This document shows positions 33,887 through 44,522 of a DNA stretch of 64,000 nucleotides, in pieces. Position numbers and translations under genes: made by a program. Source of the DNA: Darksidea phi (taxonomy: Eukaryota; Ascomycota; Dothideomycetes; Pleosporales; Lentitheciaceae); contig JASJFT010000067.1 of the NCBI GenBank assembly GCA_030770425.1, forward strand, positions 1-64,000. The letters are read 5' to 3'. Each line of letters opens with the position of its first letter. The first letter of the stretch is position 1. The notes under the pieces were generated by a model. That model did no database searches, was not told where the DNA came from, and worked only from the letters and a program-made list of their open reading frames with translations.

Positions 33887-34672
33887 ATGTCTTCAAGCAT
33901 TGCTATCCCCAAGCGCAAGGGCAAGATGCTGAGCGTTGCGGGCAGCTCGTCTGAGTCGAGTTTTCGAAGCGGGAGCGGGTCGGAGTATGGTAGCTTTGGG
34001 AGTATGAGAGCGGACAGCGTGGCCTCGTCGCCGTCGGGCAAGAGCGGGCAGCGGAGGCCGTCGCTAATGTGTAGGTCCCGTCCTGTCCCTCGAAACCTTT
34101 AGTCCACCCACGCACCGCAAGCTCCCATGGTAGGTGGGAATACAAGCTGATCAGCTGCAGCGGCCTCATTCTCGAAAGCCGAACACACGGTTATTAACGT
34201 GGGCGACTCGGAGAGCCCTAGACTGGTACGTCGCAACAGGCCCTACCAGAGGATGAGCGGGCATGAATGGAATGGCGGCTGATCGATAGTTGCGTGCAGA
34301 TTACTTGTGTCAAAGCTAGCCAGGGCTTCGACTGGAATCAAGGTACGTTTGGCAACGCTTTAGCTTAGTGTTTCTCCCCTAGCAACTCGAGTTTCAGCAT
34401 GCTGCGCGGGGCTATGTCTCGACCTCCTCGCCCAAAGTCTCACGAACCAAAATTGCTTGTAGACCGGCGGCATCCCCTGGGGCTCCTTGTCATGAGAGCC
34501 TTTCCCGGTATTTTTTCCATGAATTGTAGAGCGATGGTCTGACAGTGCCTTGACAGAGATCTTCCTCCCGAGCTATGCGAATTACGACTTCGGTAACCTC
34601 GAGAACAAACGTGATCCTGTCCAGGAAATTGTCGTCACGGATGAAGAAGTCGCGAACATGTTCCCTTCTTAA
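33887..34672 (+). CDS. Small conserved fungal protein of unknown function
   Basis: Four exons (33887-34070, 34155-34225, 34300-34342, 34557-34672) join in frame to 137 residues. The N-terminal half is basic and serine-rich (SIAIPKRKGKMLSV, then a run of SSSES and GSGSEYGS). The C-terminal half looks folded: HTVINVGDSES, ITCVKASQGFDWNQ|EIFLPSYANYDF and a closing VQEIVVTDEEVANMFPS. The SQGFDWNQ and VTDEE blocks resemble a small uncharacterised protein shared by Pezizomycotina, from memory and unverified. No signal peptide or membrane segment. The last intron is long for this window (214 bp). Frame continuity through three introns is the main evidence that the gene is real. Confidence 0.7.
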
Positions 34673-35488
34673 TCGAACTAGCGAACGCTTTGATACTACA
34701 TGCATACGAGCATACGGCCGGGCGCAAATAGAAGACCGGGTATAACCGTTCTGGGCATTGGGGGAGTAATGATTGACTTTGGTCCACTTTACGTGGATGG
34801 GCATATATCGGAGTAACTGGTTTCATACTGTGGGGTTTTGTTTTGGGTTTGAGGCTTGGACATAGCAGGTATGAGGCGGTTGCTCAAACCCGAGCGTTTG
34901 CTCAGGGGCAAGGTGTTTTTGGCATGCTATATATTCATTAGTGGAACTTTGCTGTTGTTAGATGGCTGGACGGGAGTCCATGTTCTCATTTTTGGCCTTT
35001 GACGTAATACCGCATACCACACCTCATCTGTTTGATTAAAGTCTGTCTCAAGGTGATCTTCATGTAAGCTTTTTGATGTACCCACCGCCGAGTCTAGTGG
35101 AACAACACCAGATGCCTAGTCTCGGAGCGAGCAGGATACATAATCATAACAGACATGCAAGACGCGAGTTCGTGTACGCAAGCAGTATGCCTAGTCTTAG
35201 AGGAACATCGTCACCACCATATACCCGCGCTAGCCGCGCCTGATCACGTGCCTCCGCGCCGATCTCCCGGCGCACCAACACCAAAACAACGTGCACGAGC
35301 AAGCGTCAACGACATCCACAGCGCCACGCGAATCAATACCGATCAACATATTTACAATCCCCGCAGCGCATCTCTACTTTGAAATACCGAAAAAGCTGTA
35401 ATCCGCCCAAACCCTCCTATCAACGGGGTCCCGCAAGTACCCCCCAACCCTCTCCACCGCGTCCACCTCCCCTCCCATCCGGCAGACA
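34673..35488. promoter_or_regulatory. Upstream region of the Mis14/Nsl1 gene
   Basis: 816 bp without a supported gene. The final 150 bp are C-rich and A-rich with no T runs, a typical leader. Nothing else is recognised. Confidence 0.45.
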
Positions 35489-36199
35489 ATGGACGTCGAA
35501 CACCGCAAAATCGAACTCCAAGCCCCCGCCGACCTCAGCTACCTCGCCTCCAAAATACGCACGCTAGCCCGCCAAAAGCTAGACCTCCACCTCCCCTCCC
35601 AACACGACGCCGCCGAGCCCGACGAGCTGCGCAAACAAGTCGAGGACCTCGTCGACGCTTTCGTCACACAAGTCCTGTCTAGCATGCGCCACAATATATC
35701 GATAAATGGCATCGATGTTGTGCGACGGCGTGTGGTGGACGGCGCGGAAGGCGAAGAAGAAATAGTCATGGACGCGATAGAAGAAGCCAGCGTAGCAGAG
35801 GTGGAAGAATACGAAGCGTTTGACGAGAAGCTCCGGGGCAAACTGGCGGCTACGACGCAGAAACGCGACGATTTGATCTCGAAGATATCGCAGCATCGAC
35901 GCACGACGCCGGCGCTCGCGGCGCGGTCGTTTGAACAGCAGTTTAGTCGCGAGATGGAGGAGTTGGAGAGGGCGAGGACCGAGGGTGAGAGGTTGGGCGT
36001 TCGGGCCGCGGCGGAAGAGGTGCGGGGTGTGTGTGGTTTGAAGAGGAAGTGGGAGGTTGAGAGGAGTTGGGAGAGAGCGGTTGAGGGGTTGGGCAGGTTG
36101 AATGACGGGTTGCCCGAGACGAGGGCTAGGTTGGAGAGGTGTGGGGATGTGGTTGGGTATTTGGGGGCCGGGCAGAAGAAGAGGAAGGAGACGACGTAG
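35489..36199 (+). CDS. NSL1: Kinetochore protein Mis14/Nsl1-like (MIND complex)
   Basis: One exon, 236 residues. Mis14/Nsl1 is a subunit of the Mis12/MIND complex, which links centromeric chromatin to the Ndc80 complex at the kinetochore. The N-terminus, MDVEHRKIELQAPADLSYLA, followed by KIRTLARQKLDLHLP, is the family hallmark. Two long charged helices follow (ELRKQVEDLVDAFVTQVLSS and EEYEAFDEKLRGKLAATTQK), consistent with coiled-coil assembly, and the protein ends with a basic tail (GAGQKKRKETT). Length matches fungal members. It converges on the MYST gene, whose stop codon lies 300 bp away. Confidence 0.85.
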   Translation: MDVEHRKIELQAPADLSYLASKIRTLARQKLDLHLPSQHDAAEPDELRKQVEDLVDAFVTQVLSSMRHNISINGIDVVRRRVVDGAEGEEEIVMDAIEEASVAEVEEYEAFDEKLRGKLAATTQKRDDLISKISQHRRTTPALAARSFEQQFSREMEELERARTEGERLGVRAAAEEVRGVCGLKRKWEVERSWERAVEGLGRLNDGLPETRARLERCGDVVGYLGAGQKKRKETT

Positions 36200-36498
36200 G
36201 GAAAATTGGGGTCATGGTTTGGATTTTGGGTGGGGATGCGTGCATGAGACGGCGTACGGCGAATTAGCTTTGGGGAGTCGTTGTTTTTGTGAACCGGGAG
36301 TTTGGAGAATATGGCGGACAAAGGTGGATACGATACCCATTCATACTTCTTTTCTTGTAGACATTGAATCATCCGACTTTGCTTCAACGTGAGCTTCCAA
36401 CGTTGCACTTGTATTTGCAAGATATTGATCCCGATTGCCTTCCAGGGGTATACTGCTCCAAACGCCAGACCCAAAATCACATCATGTGCTCTTCCCCA

Positions 36499-37641
36499 TC
36501 ATTCCTCCATCTCCTCGTCTTCGTCGCCCTCCTCACTTCCGCCATCCTCTCGTATGAACGCCTCCACGTCAACAATCTCGCTCAAATCCACGCTTCCCCT
36601 CTCCGCCCAAGCCCGCACGCTCGCCTTGTTAACTACCACTTCTGCCCCACCTTTCTTCTTACGCTCTAGCACATCCATCCCTTGTAGCGTGGCAATAATG
36701 TCATCGGTGGTGATATAAGTTTTGTCGCGGAGATCGGCTATTGTGATGGTTCGTTTCGAGGGTACAGCGAGGATGGTGCGCGCGAGGGTGCGGGCCCAAT
36801 AGTGCGTGTAGGCCAGGCGACCGAGGTCGGAGAGCGCTGTGTGCAAGTGTTAATGTTCACGGCCCGCATACTTTTTCACAAGAGGAGACGAAAGCGGAGG
36901 AGACGCACGTTTCTCAGGCCCACCCATCCTCCCCTCATGCCTCCCCAACTCATAACTCGCCGCCATCAACACCTGCCCAAGGCCCTGCTTCTGCCATGGC
37001 GGAAATACACATATACAAGCCAGATTGTTGCTATCCCAGCTCATCTTCTCCTTGCTGAAAAAGCCCACGACTTGCCCGGGACACCCTCTCGCCCCACCCC
37101 CTCCTTCTATCCCCAGTCTAGTATTCTGTATAGACGGTGTGGGATCTTCAAGGACGAGCAGGTAGTATAAGAACGTCGTGACGTCGTAGAAGACAGATTT
37201 CGTATCGAGGAAGAGTTTCGCGAAAAGGGAGAGATTCTGCGTATAGAGCTTGTGCTCTACGCCGTCGACTTCGTATATCGATATCTTGTCTTTTGCATAA
37301 ATGGGGCGGCCCGGTGGGGGCGTGAGACGCAGTGGGCATGCTTTCTATCCCGCACTCATGAGCTTAACTAAATTCCAAATAGTTTTGCGCGCGCGCGAAA
37401 AACTCACCAAATGCCCCAAGAACGGCACCAGCTCCTTCGCATATTTAAAGCACCATTGACACACGTACAATCTCTCGGTCTTCCTCCCTACCAACTCCTC
37501 CGGATAGAATGACGGGTACCACGGCTTGATGAGGAGCGAGCCGAAAACGACTTCGAGCACGTTGGGGCCGAAGGGTGGTTTGTTTGCGGCTTTGGCGGCG
37601 TCTTTGGTTGTGCCGTTTGCGATGGCGAGATCGGGAGCCAT
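36499..37641 (-). CDS. MYST-family histone acetyltransferase, SAS2-type
   Basis: Three exons (37641-37408, 37344-36909, 36836-36499) give 335 residues. It transfers acetyl from acetyl-CoA to histone lysines. A C2HC zinc finger spans the first splice: LYVCQWCFKYAKELVPFLGHL|KACPLR. The acetyltransferase core follows: FLDTKSVFYDVTTFLYYLLV, VVGFFSKEKMSWDSNNLACI (the cysteine is the usual active-site residue), and the acetyl-CoA loop PPWQKQGLGQVLM. GGPEK|PLSDLGRLAYTHYW crosses the second splice. There is no chromodomain, and the protein is short, which favours SAS2 over Esa1. The C-terminus is acidic (EEGDEDEEMEE). The start is the ATG at MAPDLAIANG; an in-frame open stretch continues upstream. 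Introns are 63 and 72 bp. Confidence 0.9.
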
Positions 37642-38300
37642 TGGGGTGGATGGAAGGGTGGTGGGGCTGGTTGCGTCGCGTGCGCGTGCGCGTGATGATG
37701 AAAGTAGGCGGTGATGGTTGGGTAGGCTAGGGTAGGGAAAGCTAGGATGGATGGGGTTAGGAATGTCGCGGGGGCACGTGCTGGGATGGAGATATGATTT
37801 ATTGGTATAGAGTAGTTTCTTCACTCATCGAGTAATTTCAGTTTTTCTACTTTAGAATCATCTAGAGAGAGGGAAGCTCCTACCAACATGAATGTGCGTA
37901 ACGGATGGCGGCAGGTATCTTCCCAACCACATCGGACCCCCAAGATACGCCCGAGATGTCTGACCGTTACTCCAAAGTGATGCTAAATCCCATGCGTCCG
38001 TCAACTGTTCCCTAACCTTGGTCGTATCAACCGATACGTAAGACGAGCTTTGCTCAAATGTAGCAGTTGAACAGAACGGAAACGCGCTGGGTTCCCCAAC
38101 AGCTATCCCAAAAGTCCAAAAGTGCTCCAAGATAAACTCAAAAAGCCCAACACACACCGAGGAACTCAATTGCTCCAGTAGCACTGCACAGTCTGTAATC
38201 ATACCTGTACCCTTTCGAACTTTGACCGACAAAAGCGAGGGTGTGAGTAACAGTGACAAGGACTTGCTGTCGATGACAAGCACACCTTGCAAAAACAAAC

Positions 38301-38885
38301 CTAACTGAGTTGGCCATGCAGTGCGTCTAGAACAATCCATCTCTGTACAAGTACCTCCCCTCGCGTTGCAGCCTCCGTGGATCGTGGGAAGCTGAGCCGA
38401 ACGTATCCGGTTATCATGGCACGCAAGCCCAGATCCTTCATCGGGCAATAGTCGTAGATGGTTTGTGTCAGGTCGAGGATAACCACAGGTCGTGGACAGG
38501 TCGAAGCGGGTCAACGAAGGCTTCCCGTATATAGTCTTTGATAACCTCGAGGTGTACTGGATCATGCGTGAGCGTTTCACTTGTCATGAAAAAAAAAAGT
38601 CCGAACATACCTTGTCGCAGGCTACGAATAGCCCAAGTAGCGTCTTGATGAAAAGTTTCTTTTCGAGGTCGCGCTTCAAAGCGAACATGGCGAATAACGA
38701 TCCAGCCCCGGGGTTCTCAGCATCATAGATTCCAGCGTTGCTTCCGCGGTCATAGCGTCTTCTTCTATTTGAATCGATACCTCTATTACTCTCCTTTGAG
38801 CTTTTAGCGACGATAACGAATCTCGAATATATAAATGGGTAAGAACGCATACGTGCTTACGTGCATTCGTCAGAGTACTCAGCAC
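38301..38885 (-). pseudogene. Probable BTB/POZ-domain gene remnant
   Basis: Three adjacent minus-strand pieces in different frames read like the C-terminal half of a fungal BTB protein: VIEVSIQIEEDAMTAEATLE; then ALKRDLEKKLFIKTLLGLFV ending in ACDK; then HLEVIKDYIREAF, then VVILDLTQTIYDYCPMKDLG. The order resembles the BTB pattern of ADKY, LK and a later LGLR. An 11-base near-duplication (CGACCTGTCCA/CGACCTGTGGT, around 38485-38510) lies where the frame shifts between the last two pieces. One change of frame might be an intron (donor GTATGT, acceptor CCAG), but not all. The N-terminal BTB core is missing. Downstream, 37858-38300 is open on this strand but unrecognised. A misread real gene is still possible. 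Confidence 0.4.
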
Positions 38886-39180
38886 CTGGACAGACCTTAA
38901 ATCATGAAGTTAGCAAAGGGACCAGTGGCTATAAAATAAAGCAGCTTGCATGATCATTTCGCTGCCTGATCCTCCGGACCTCAATCATCCCCCATACATT
39001 GATGCCACAACTAGGGTTATGATGACGGGGGTTGGGCCTACTTCTTGCGTCAACAAAAGCCCTACACTAAGCTGGAACTATGCGTGATACATGTTGAAAT
39101 TGGCAGAATGTCTACATCTATGCACTGCACATCTCAAAACGCTACAACATATCAAATGCCGATACAATGTTCACCTACAT

Positions 39181-42100
39181 CTATAGCTCATCTCGTATCC
39201 TCTTCTTCTCCTTCTCCTCCGCCTCCTTTCTTTCTCTCTCCTTAACCTGCTCTTGTTCCTGCACGTCCACCTTATCCCGCACAGCCTCGCCCCTTACCCG
39301 CGCAGCCAAAGCAGCAACCTCTTCGTCATAAAGGTTCCACTCCGGAACTTGCCTCCTTGCCCTCTCCAACTTGGGCTCCTTTGTCTGCGGATTATTACAC
39401 AAATCAATCGTTTTCGCGTCCTTCAGGCTCTCATCGCTACACCATGTCTCGCACCACAGCCATTCCTGAGGCAAAGACTTGATCTCGAGATTGAATTGCA
39501 TGTTATTCGGTAAATCTTGATCGAGGTTGGACAAGGAGTTCGGATCGGCTGACAGGCTATGGTACTGCTGGCGCAAACGGTCACCGGCAGCGAGCTGTCT
39601 GAACTTGAGGAGATCAACGACGTAGAGGGCGGAAATATGGTATGGGCGACCGCGTAGGAAGGACGCCCAGTACCCTGTTTTCCAGAAGCGGAAACCTTCC
39701 ATTTCGGTGCGGGAGTCACACATGGGTGTAAATCCATACGGGGCGCCCTCGAGATCAAACTGCACAAGCTCGTACATATCTGTTCGTACAATCTGATCCG
39801 CGTCCACGAAAATAACCTTGTGGAGGTCGAGGGGGAAGAGCACGTCCAAGAAGAGGATCTTATAGCCCCAGATCTCGCGCTGCTTTTCGGTTTGCCCACG
39901 TAGCCAGTGCGGCCACTTGTAGGTTACCATTTCGTATTCAAAGCCATATTCTGCAGCCATGTGGGGAAGAAAGGATTTGAAACTTGGTGACAGGAATTGT
40001 TCGATGAACCAAAATTTGACGGTATGAGTCGTATGTTTCATGACTGAGAGCATCATGATATTCAACATACGTTCGTACAAATGGCCCGAGGCAACGGAGA
40101 AAATGTTAATATCAGCCTGAACGCGTTTCGTAGCTGTCGACTTGCCGCCTTGGAGGAACGAAGCACCTTTCTTGAGGACCTGCTCTGTTTTGAAATTTAT
40201 GCCGACTTTGTTGAGGAATTTGTTTACTTTCTGCGAGCCCTTTTCGACAAGCTCGGAGGCGAGGGAGTCGTCTGTTGCGAGCACATCTGCAGTCTCTTCG
40301 CCAGGGTTGCGTGACAGTCGCGGGAATAGAGTCAGGCCCTTGAAAGACATGAGAACGATCTCGCTAGTTTCGTCGCCTGCTACGGGTGCCCATCCTTTGG
40401 GACCAGCGCTATCTAAAGAGAATATCTCCTGAGATCGACCGCTCTTGAGGTGGATGTTGTAAAAACCCGGGTTGGCTTTGAATTGGAGATAGCCCAGATT
40501 GGCCATGATGATGGTATCGGCGAAATGTGGGTCCTTCTCTGTGGCCAAGACGACTTCAGCGCCGCGAGGTGGTTGATCGCCGTTTGTTGTGTCGCGTGAG
40601 TGACCTTCAATGAGGATACTCTCTAATCCGTAGATTGCGTCGATGTTCGCACCGGCGGGGAGGGAGCTCAGCTTGATGTTGTCAAGATCGTGTATGGACT
40701 CTTCGGGTGCTACAAGCCATGACGGGGGGATGTCCATGCCCAGGTTCAGCAAAGCCTCCTTCGGGATACCAGAAAAGTGTGCCTCCAGGCTATCCACGGA
40801 GCCGTCGTCATTGAAAGTGGGTTTGGAATCAAACAGGTACCGATAAAACCTCTTCACCGGGAGCTCTTGCAACATCTGCTTGGGGTTTAGGAATAGTTTA
40901 AGGTGAATACCATCCATTTCTGACAGTGTTTTCAGGATCGGCACCCATTTTTGGGCCTGTTCCGTAGCAGGATCAATCGAAGCCACAATTTGAAAGATTG
41001 CAGTCGTGTTGTCGCCCTTGACGATAGCGGTGTGATCATCAGCCCACTTTTTGAACATATCGATCCTGAGTGTTGTAGGGGTTTCAAAGATGCCTTCCGG
41101 CACATCTGAGATCGTTGAGAGTGCAACAAGAGACTGGATCTTCGCAACATCGAACGGCGAGGCAATCTTCTCTGTCAGCTCCAATGCTTCGAGAGCTTTG
41201 CTCAGTGGCTGGATGCGCTTGTTCGTCTCGTAAGCAACCAATGTCTCAATATCGTCTTTTGTCAGGGGCTGATCCGTTGGGATTGGCCCTACAAAGCGTC
41301 CGTTGACCAGCAAGCCATGCTGGCCAGGCGACAGTCCAAGCGCTTCGTAAATCGGTTCCGCAGCCTTCCAGAATGCCGTCGAGTTGGCACGAACGGGTGA
41401 AGAGAGCGGGTCTTGAGCAAGAATATCGAGTAACTGCTCGCTGCTGATCTCGTGATATGACTTAATCCACGCCTCTAGCAAATCCTCGGAAGCGCTCGAC
41501 TGCTCAGCATCGGCTTGCGGGTTATGAATGAGCACAATCTCAATGTTTGGTTGCTCCTCACGGAATTGTGCAACCGACTTGAGCATCGACAGTCCAGACT
41601 CAGAATCAAAGTCTCCAACCAGGGTTAAATGCGCCCACTCCGCCTTGCTCGCAGACTCCGAAGCTTGAACGCGAGGCATGTTCTTGAATGTCTCTCCATG
41701 ACGCCCCTCAAAGTCCGCCATGTCAACGAGCGTGATGTTCTTTTCGTTTTCCGGAATGATCAGCGGATTACGCTTAGCCGCAGCCTGGAATAGGAAGTAT
41801 TGAGGGACCCAGGTCTCCTCTTGGAATGTTTGCTCGAAGACTCCCCTTTGGATTTGACGAAGATCCATACTGACACGCTGGCTTAACAGCTGCAGCCACT
41901 CGTCGGTCTGCGCGATGGGAACTCCGTTAACAAACAGCGGTGCATTCGACCCATCCGCTGCAAGACGTCTAAGATATTTCTTAGCACCTTCCACGCGCTG
42001 CTGGATGTCTTCTGACTTGAGAACATCCTCAAGCTGGAGGGGTTGGTGTTCCTCGCGAAGTTCAGCATCCTTGATACTCGCGTCGAAAATGTTTTTATCG

Positions 42101-43913
42101 GGATGGGCTAACTTCTTACTTTCTTGAGACTATGACTCGGTCAATAGACGAATTTTGATGCTATTAGTCTACTCACAGAATCGAGATACTTGATCAAGGT
42201 GGATAGCCCATAAGTATCAAGCAGATGATAAACGACCTTCGCCTGTTCTGCTGCACCCGGTGCATTGCTGTTAGGAACAAGACCCCATCGGATCGGGATT
42301 CCACGTTGGATGAGACCGAAAATGGTCTCAACGACGGAAAAGACACTCTCTTTCGAAGTGAAGTCTACAGGGACGATGGCGTTGTGAATGTCGCGGCGAA
42401 CGGAGGGAAGTTGGCCTGGGAAAGTTCTTTGCAATAGCTGCAAGGTTGTCAGTGTTATTTATAAGTCACAGAGTCGGGGTCACTTGCCGCTTGGAGAGAA
42501 GTGGGCCAATTCTCGTATCTCGAATCCTCTTCAATGTTGTTCATCCATATAATGACATTGCCACCTTCCGCCTCGTCTCGAAAGTCATAGCGCTGTGGCT
42601 CATCCTCCGCCTGCGTCTCAGTAATGGCCGAATGCGACAGGAGAGAGATGGCATCGGGTCCAGAAAGTCCTTGACTCCGTACGCCATTGATCAAACTACG
42701 TTCTCTCCGTAGATGTTCAAGGAGCGTAAACGGGTTGACATCGCGGGCAGGGATCTGCACGCCGTTGATCCATATGATGTTGTACCCTGATGGGAGTAAC
42801 TGCTCACGGTTTTGCGTGTGTTCCTCGAGGAAGTCCTCTGAAGCATTGTGGGCTACAATGGCAGATGAATACTTCGGGAAGTCCTGAACAAGCTTCAAGA
42901 GGGTATCAATGGGTTGGTCACTCTTCATGACAAAGCTGGCGGCTTTCAAACCAAGATCTGAGACTTCATCTTTAGAGAGAGGCTTCAGGTCTGTAACGTC
43001 TTCCTCATCGTGAAGCTCCATGTCTAATGGCTTCTGCGTCGCAGCGTTCTCGCCTTGTTCCGCCGGGCGGTCATCGATGACAATGTAGTCGGTCCGTTTC
43101 AATTGTAGCTCCACGCCGTATCCATTTACAACCAATGGCGTCTTTGGTGCATTCACGGACGGCTTATGTCGCACCCGATATGATGTCTTTCCAACTTTTG
43201 CGGTCTGGCTCAGCGTCTTGTGGAATTTGGCGAACGAGGGCGAGGTAATGTCGGCGTACAAAATTGATGGCAAAGCGTGCGAACTGTTCCCGAGTATCCG
43301 ATCGAAGGGTAGTTCGTATGTTCTGTTTATGTTAGCTCTCCTCTCTCATTGACCATAATGCTACGCACCGTTCGCTCTTGACATTACCATGGCTATCCTC
43401 CAATTGCGGAGAGCAGTATTGTTTACCTCCAAATGCAACCCATGTCTCGCAATTCGATGTTTGATCCGCCTCCAACGACGGCTCCACCGAAGTATTGTAG
43501 AATTGGTAATGCGCTTCTATTCGCGGCGCAGCCGAACGAACGGAAAGTGCCAATTGGAATGAAGACAGAGTCTCGCGGTCCGTGATATGTCCGTCGCTCT
43601 CTAGCAAATCCACAAATGATGCGAAGAGCTGGAGGTCTGTCCCTGCGTTGTCGAAGTAGCCGTCTGCTATCCGATCAAGGAGGGGGAAGTATGCGGTTGA
43701 ATTCTCTTCTGCGGCGGTCTCTCTGGACAGGATAAGTATCGTGAAGCATAGGACTCTGCGTTGTACGTACAAGAGCTCCACCAGATATGGCGCAGAGTTA
43801 AAAGACGCTCGCAGAGCAACATTGATGCTTGGACTGGCAAGAGCGCCAATGTGTCTGAACACGCTGAGCAGGAAGAGGACTCGCCCGCTCAGCAAAGACG
43901 TGAAGCCCCCCAT
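39181..43913 (-). CDS. gpt1: UDP-glucose:glycoprotein glucosyltransferase (UGGT)
   Basis: Five exons (43913-43771, 43722-43369, 43322-42488, 42437-42177, 42129-39181) give 1513 residues, the normal size. UGGT is the folding sensor of the ER lumen: it re-glucosylates N-glycans of misfolded glycoproteins so that calnexin rebinds them. A hydrophobic N-terminal signal (LLSGRVLFLLSVFRHIGALA) is followed by SPSINVALRASFNSAPYLVELL and several thioredoxin-like domains. The C-terminal GT24 catalytic domain includes TVKFWFIEQFLSPSFKSFLP, the metal-binding VDADQIV (about residue 1305), and HISALYVVDL and NLDQDLPNN. The protein ends in RDEL, an ER retrieval signal. The third intron starts with GC rather than GT; frame and conserved sequence (SLQA|LLQRTFPGQLP) support it. 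Confidence 0.96.
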
Positions 43914-44522
43914 CGCGCCAAAACTCGCGCAGAGCTTCTAAAGTCTCAAGTTCGCTTCTCTGAAGGTCAGAAGCTCAAGATTTTAGCTGTGGGCGGAAAA
44001 GTTCAGCTCTGATATCGACGGGAAGATGCAACGTATAGCATTCCGCTCCGGCGCTCGTTGGACACTCAACGCCTCATCAATGCGACTTGGAGATTTCGGT
44101 CTGGGTAATATATGTGATATCGGTACGGAAGGCAGGGTCAGAAAGAGCAGAGTTTTCTCCAATAGTAACTTTCCAACAATGGTATGTCGTAATAGAGGTG
44201 TTTGCAGCTTGTATACGGCGAGTGGCGGGGGTGCCACACTAAGTGGCGGTGCGGGGCAGAGCCACAGCCAAGCTTCGCGGACCGTGAGGTACCAAAGTGA
44301 CTTGCCTATTTATGGCTCCGGGAATTTCGGATTTCTTAATCCAGAAGTGAAAATGACTCTATTCTTCGAAAAACGTGCGGTAGAAATTTGATAGTCCCAT
44401 TTAAAGGTTCCGGTATCTTTCAAGCAGAAATTTATTTGTTCACCCCGAACTATTTCTGCGCAATATCGAGGATATCCAGCACACATTCTATGTGTATGGA
44501 TATGAAACCTAGCATATCACTT
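43914..44522. promoter_or_regulatory. UGGT upstream region / P450 3' flank
   Basis: 609 bp between two genes on the same strand. No coding sequence or unfolded-protein-response element could be pinned down; the plus-strand open frame at 44026-44391 lacks protein character. Confidence 0.4.
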
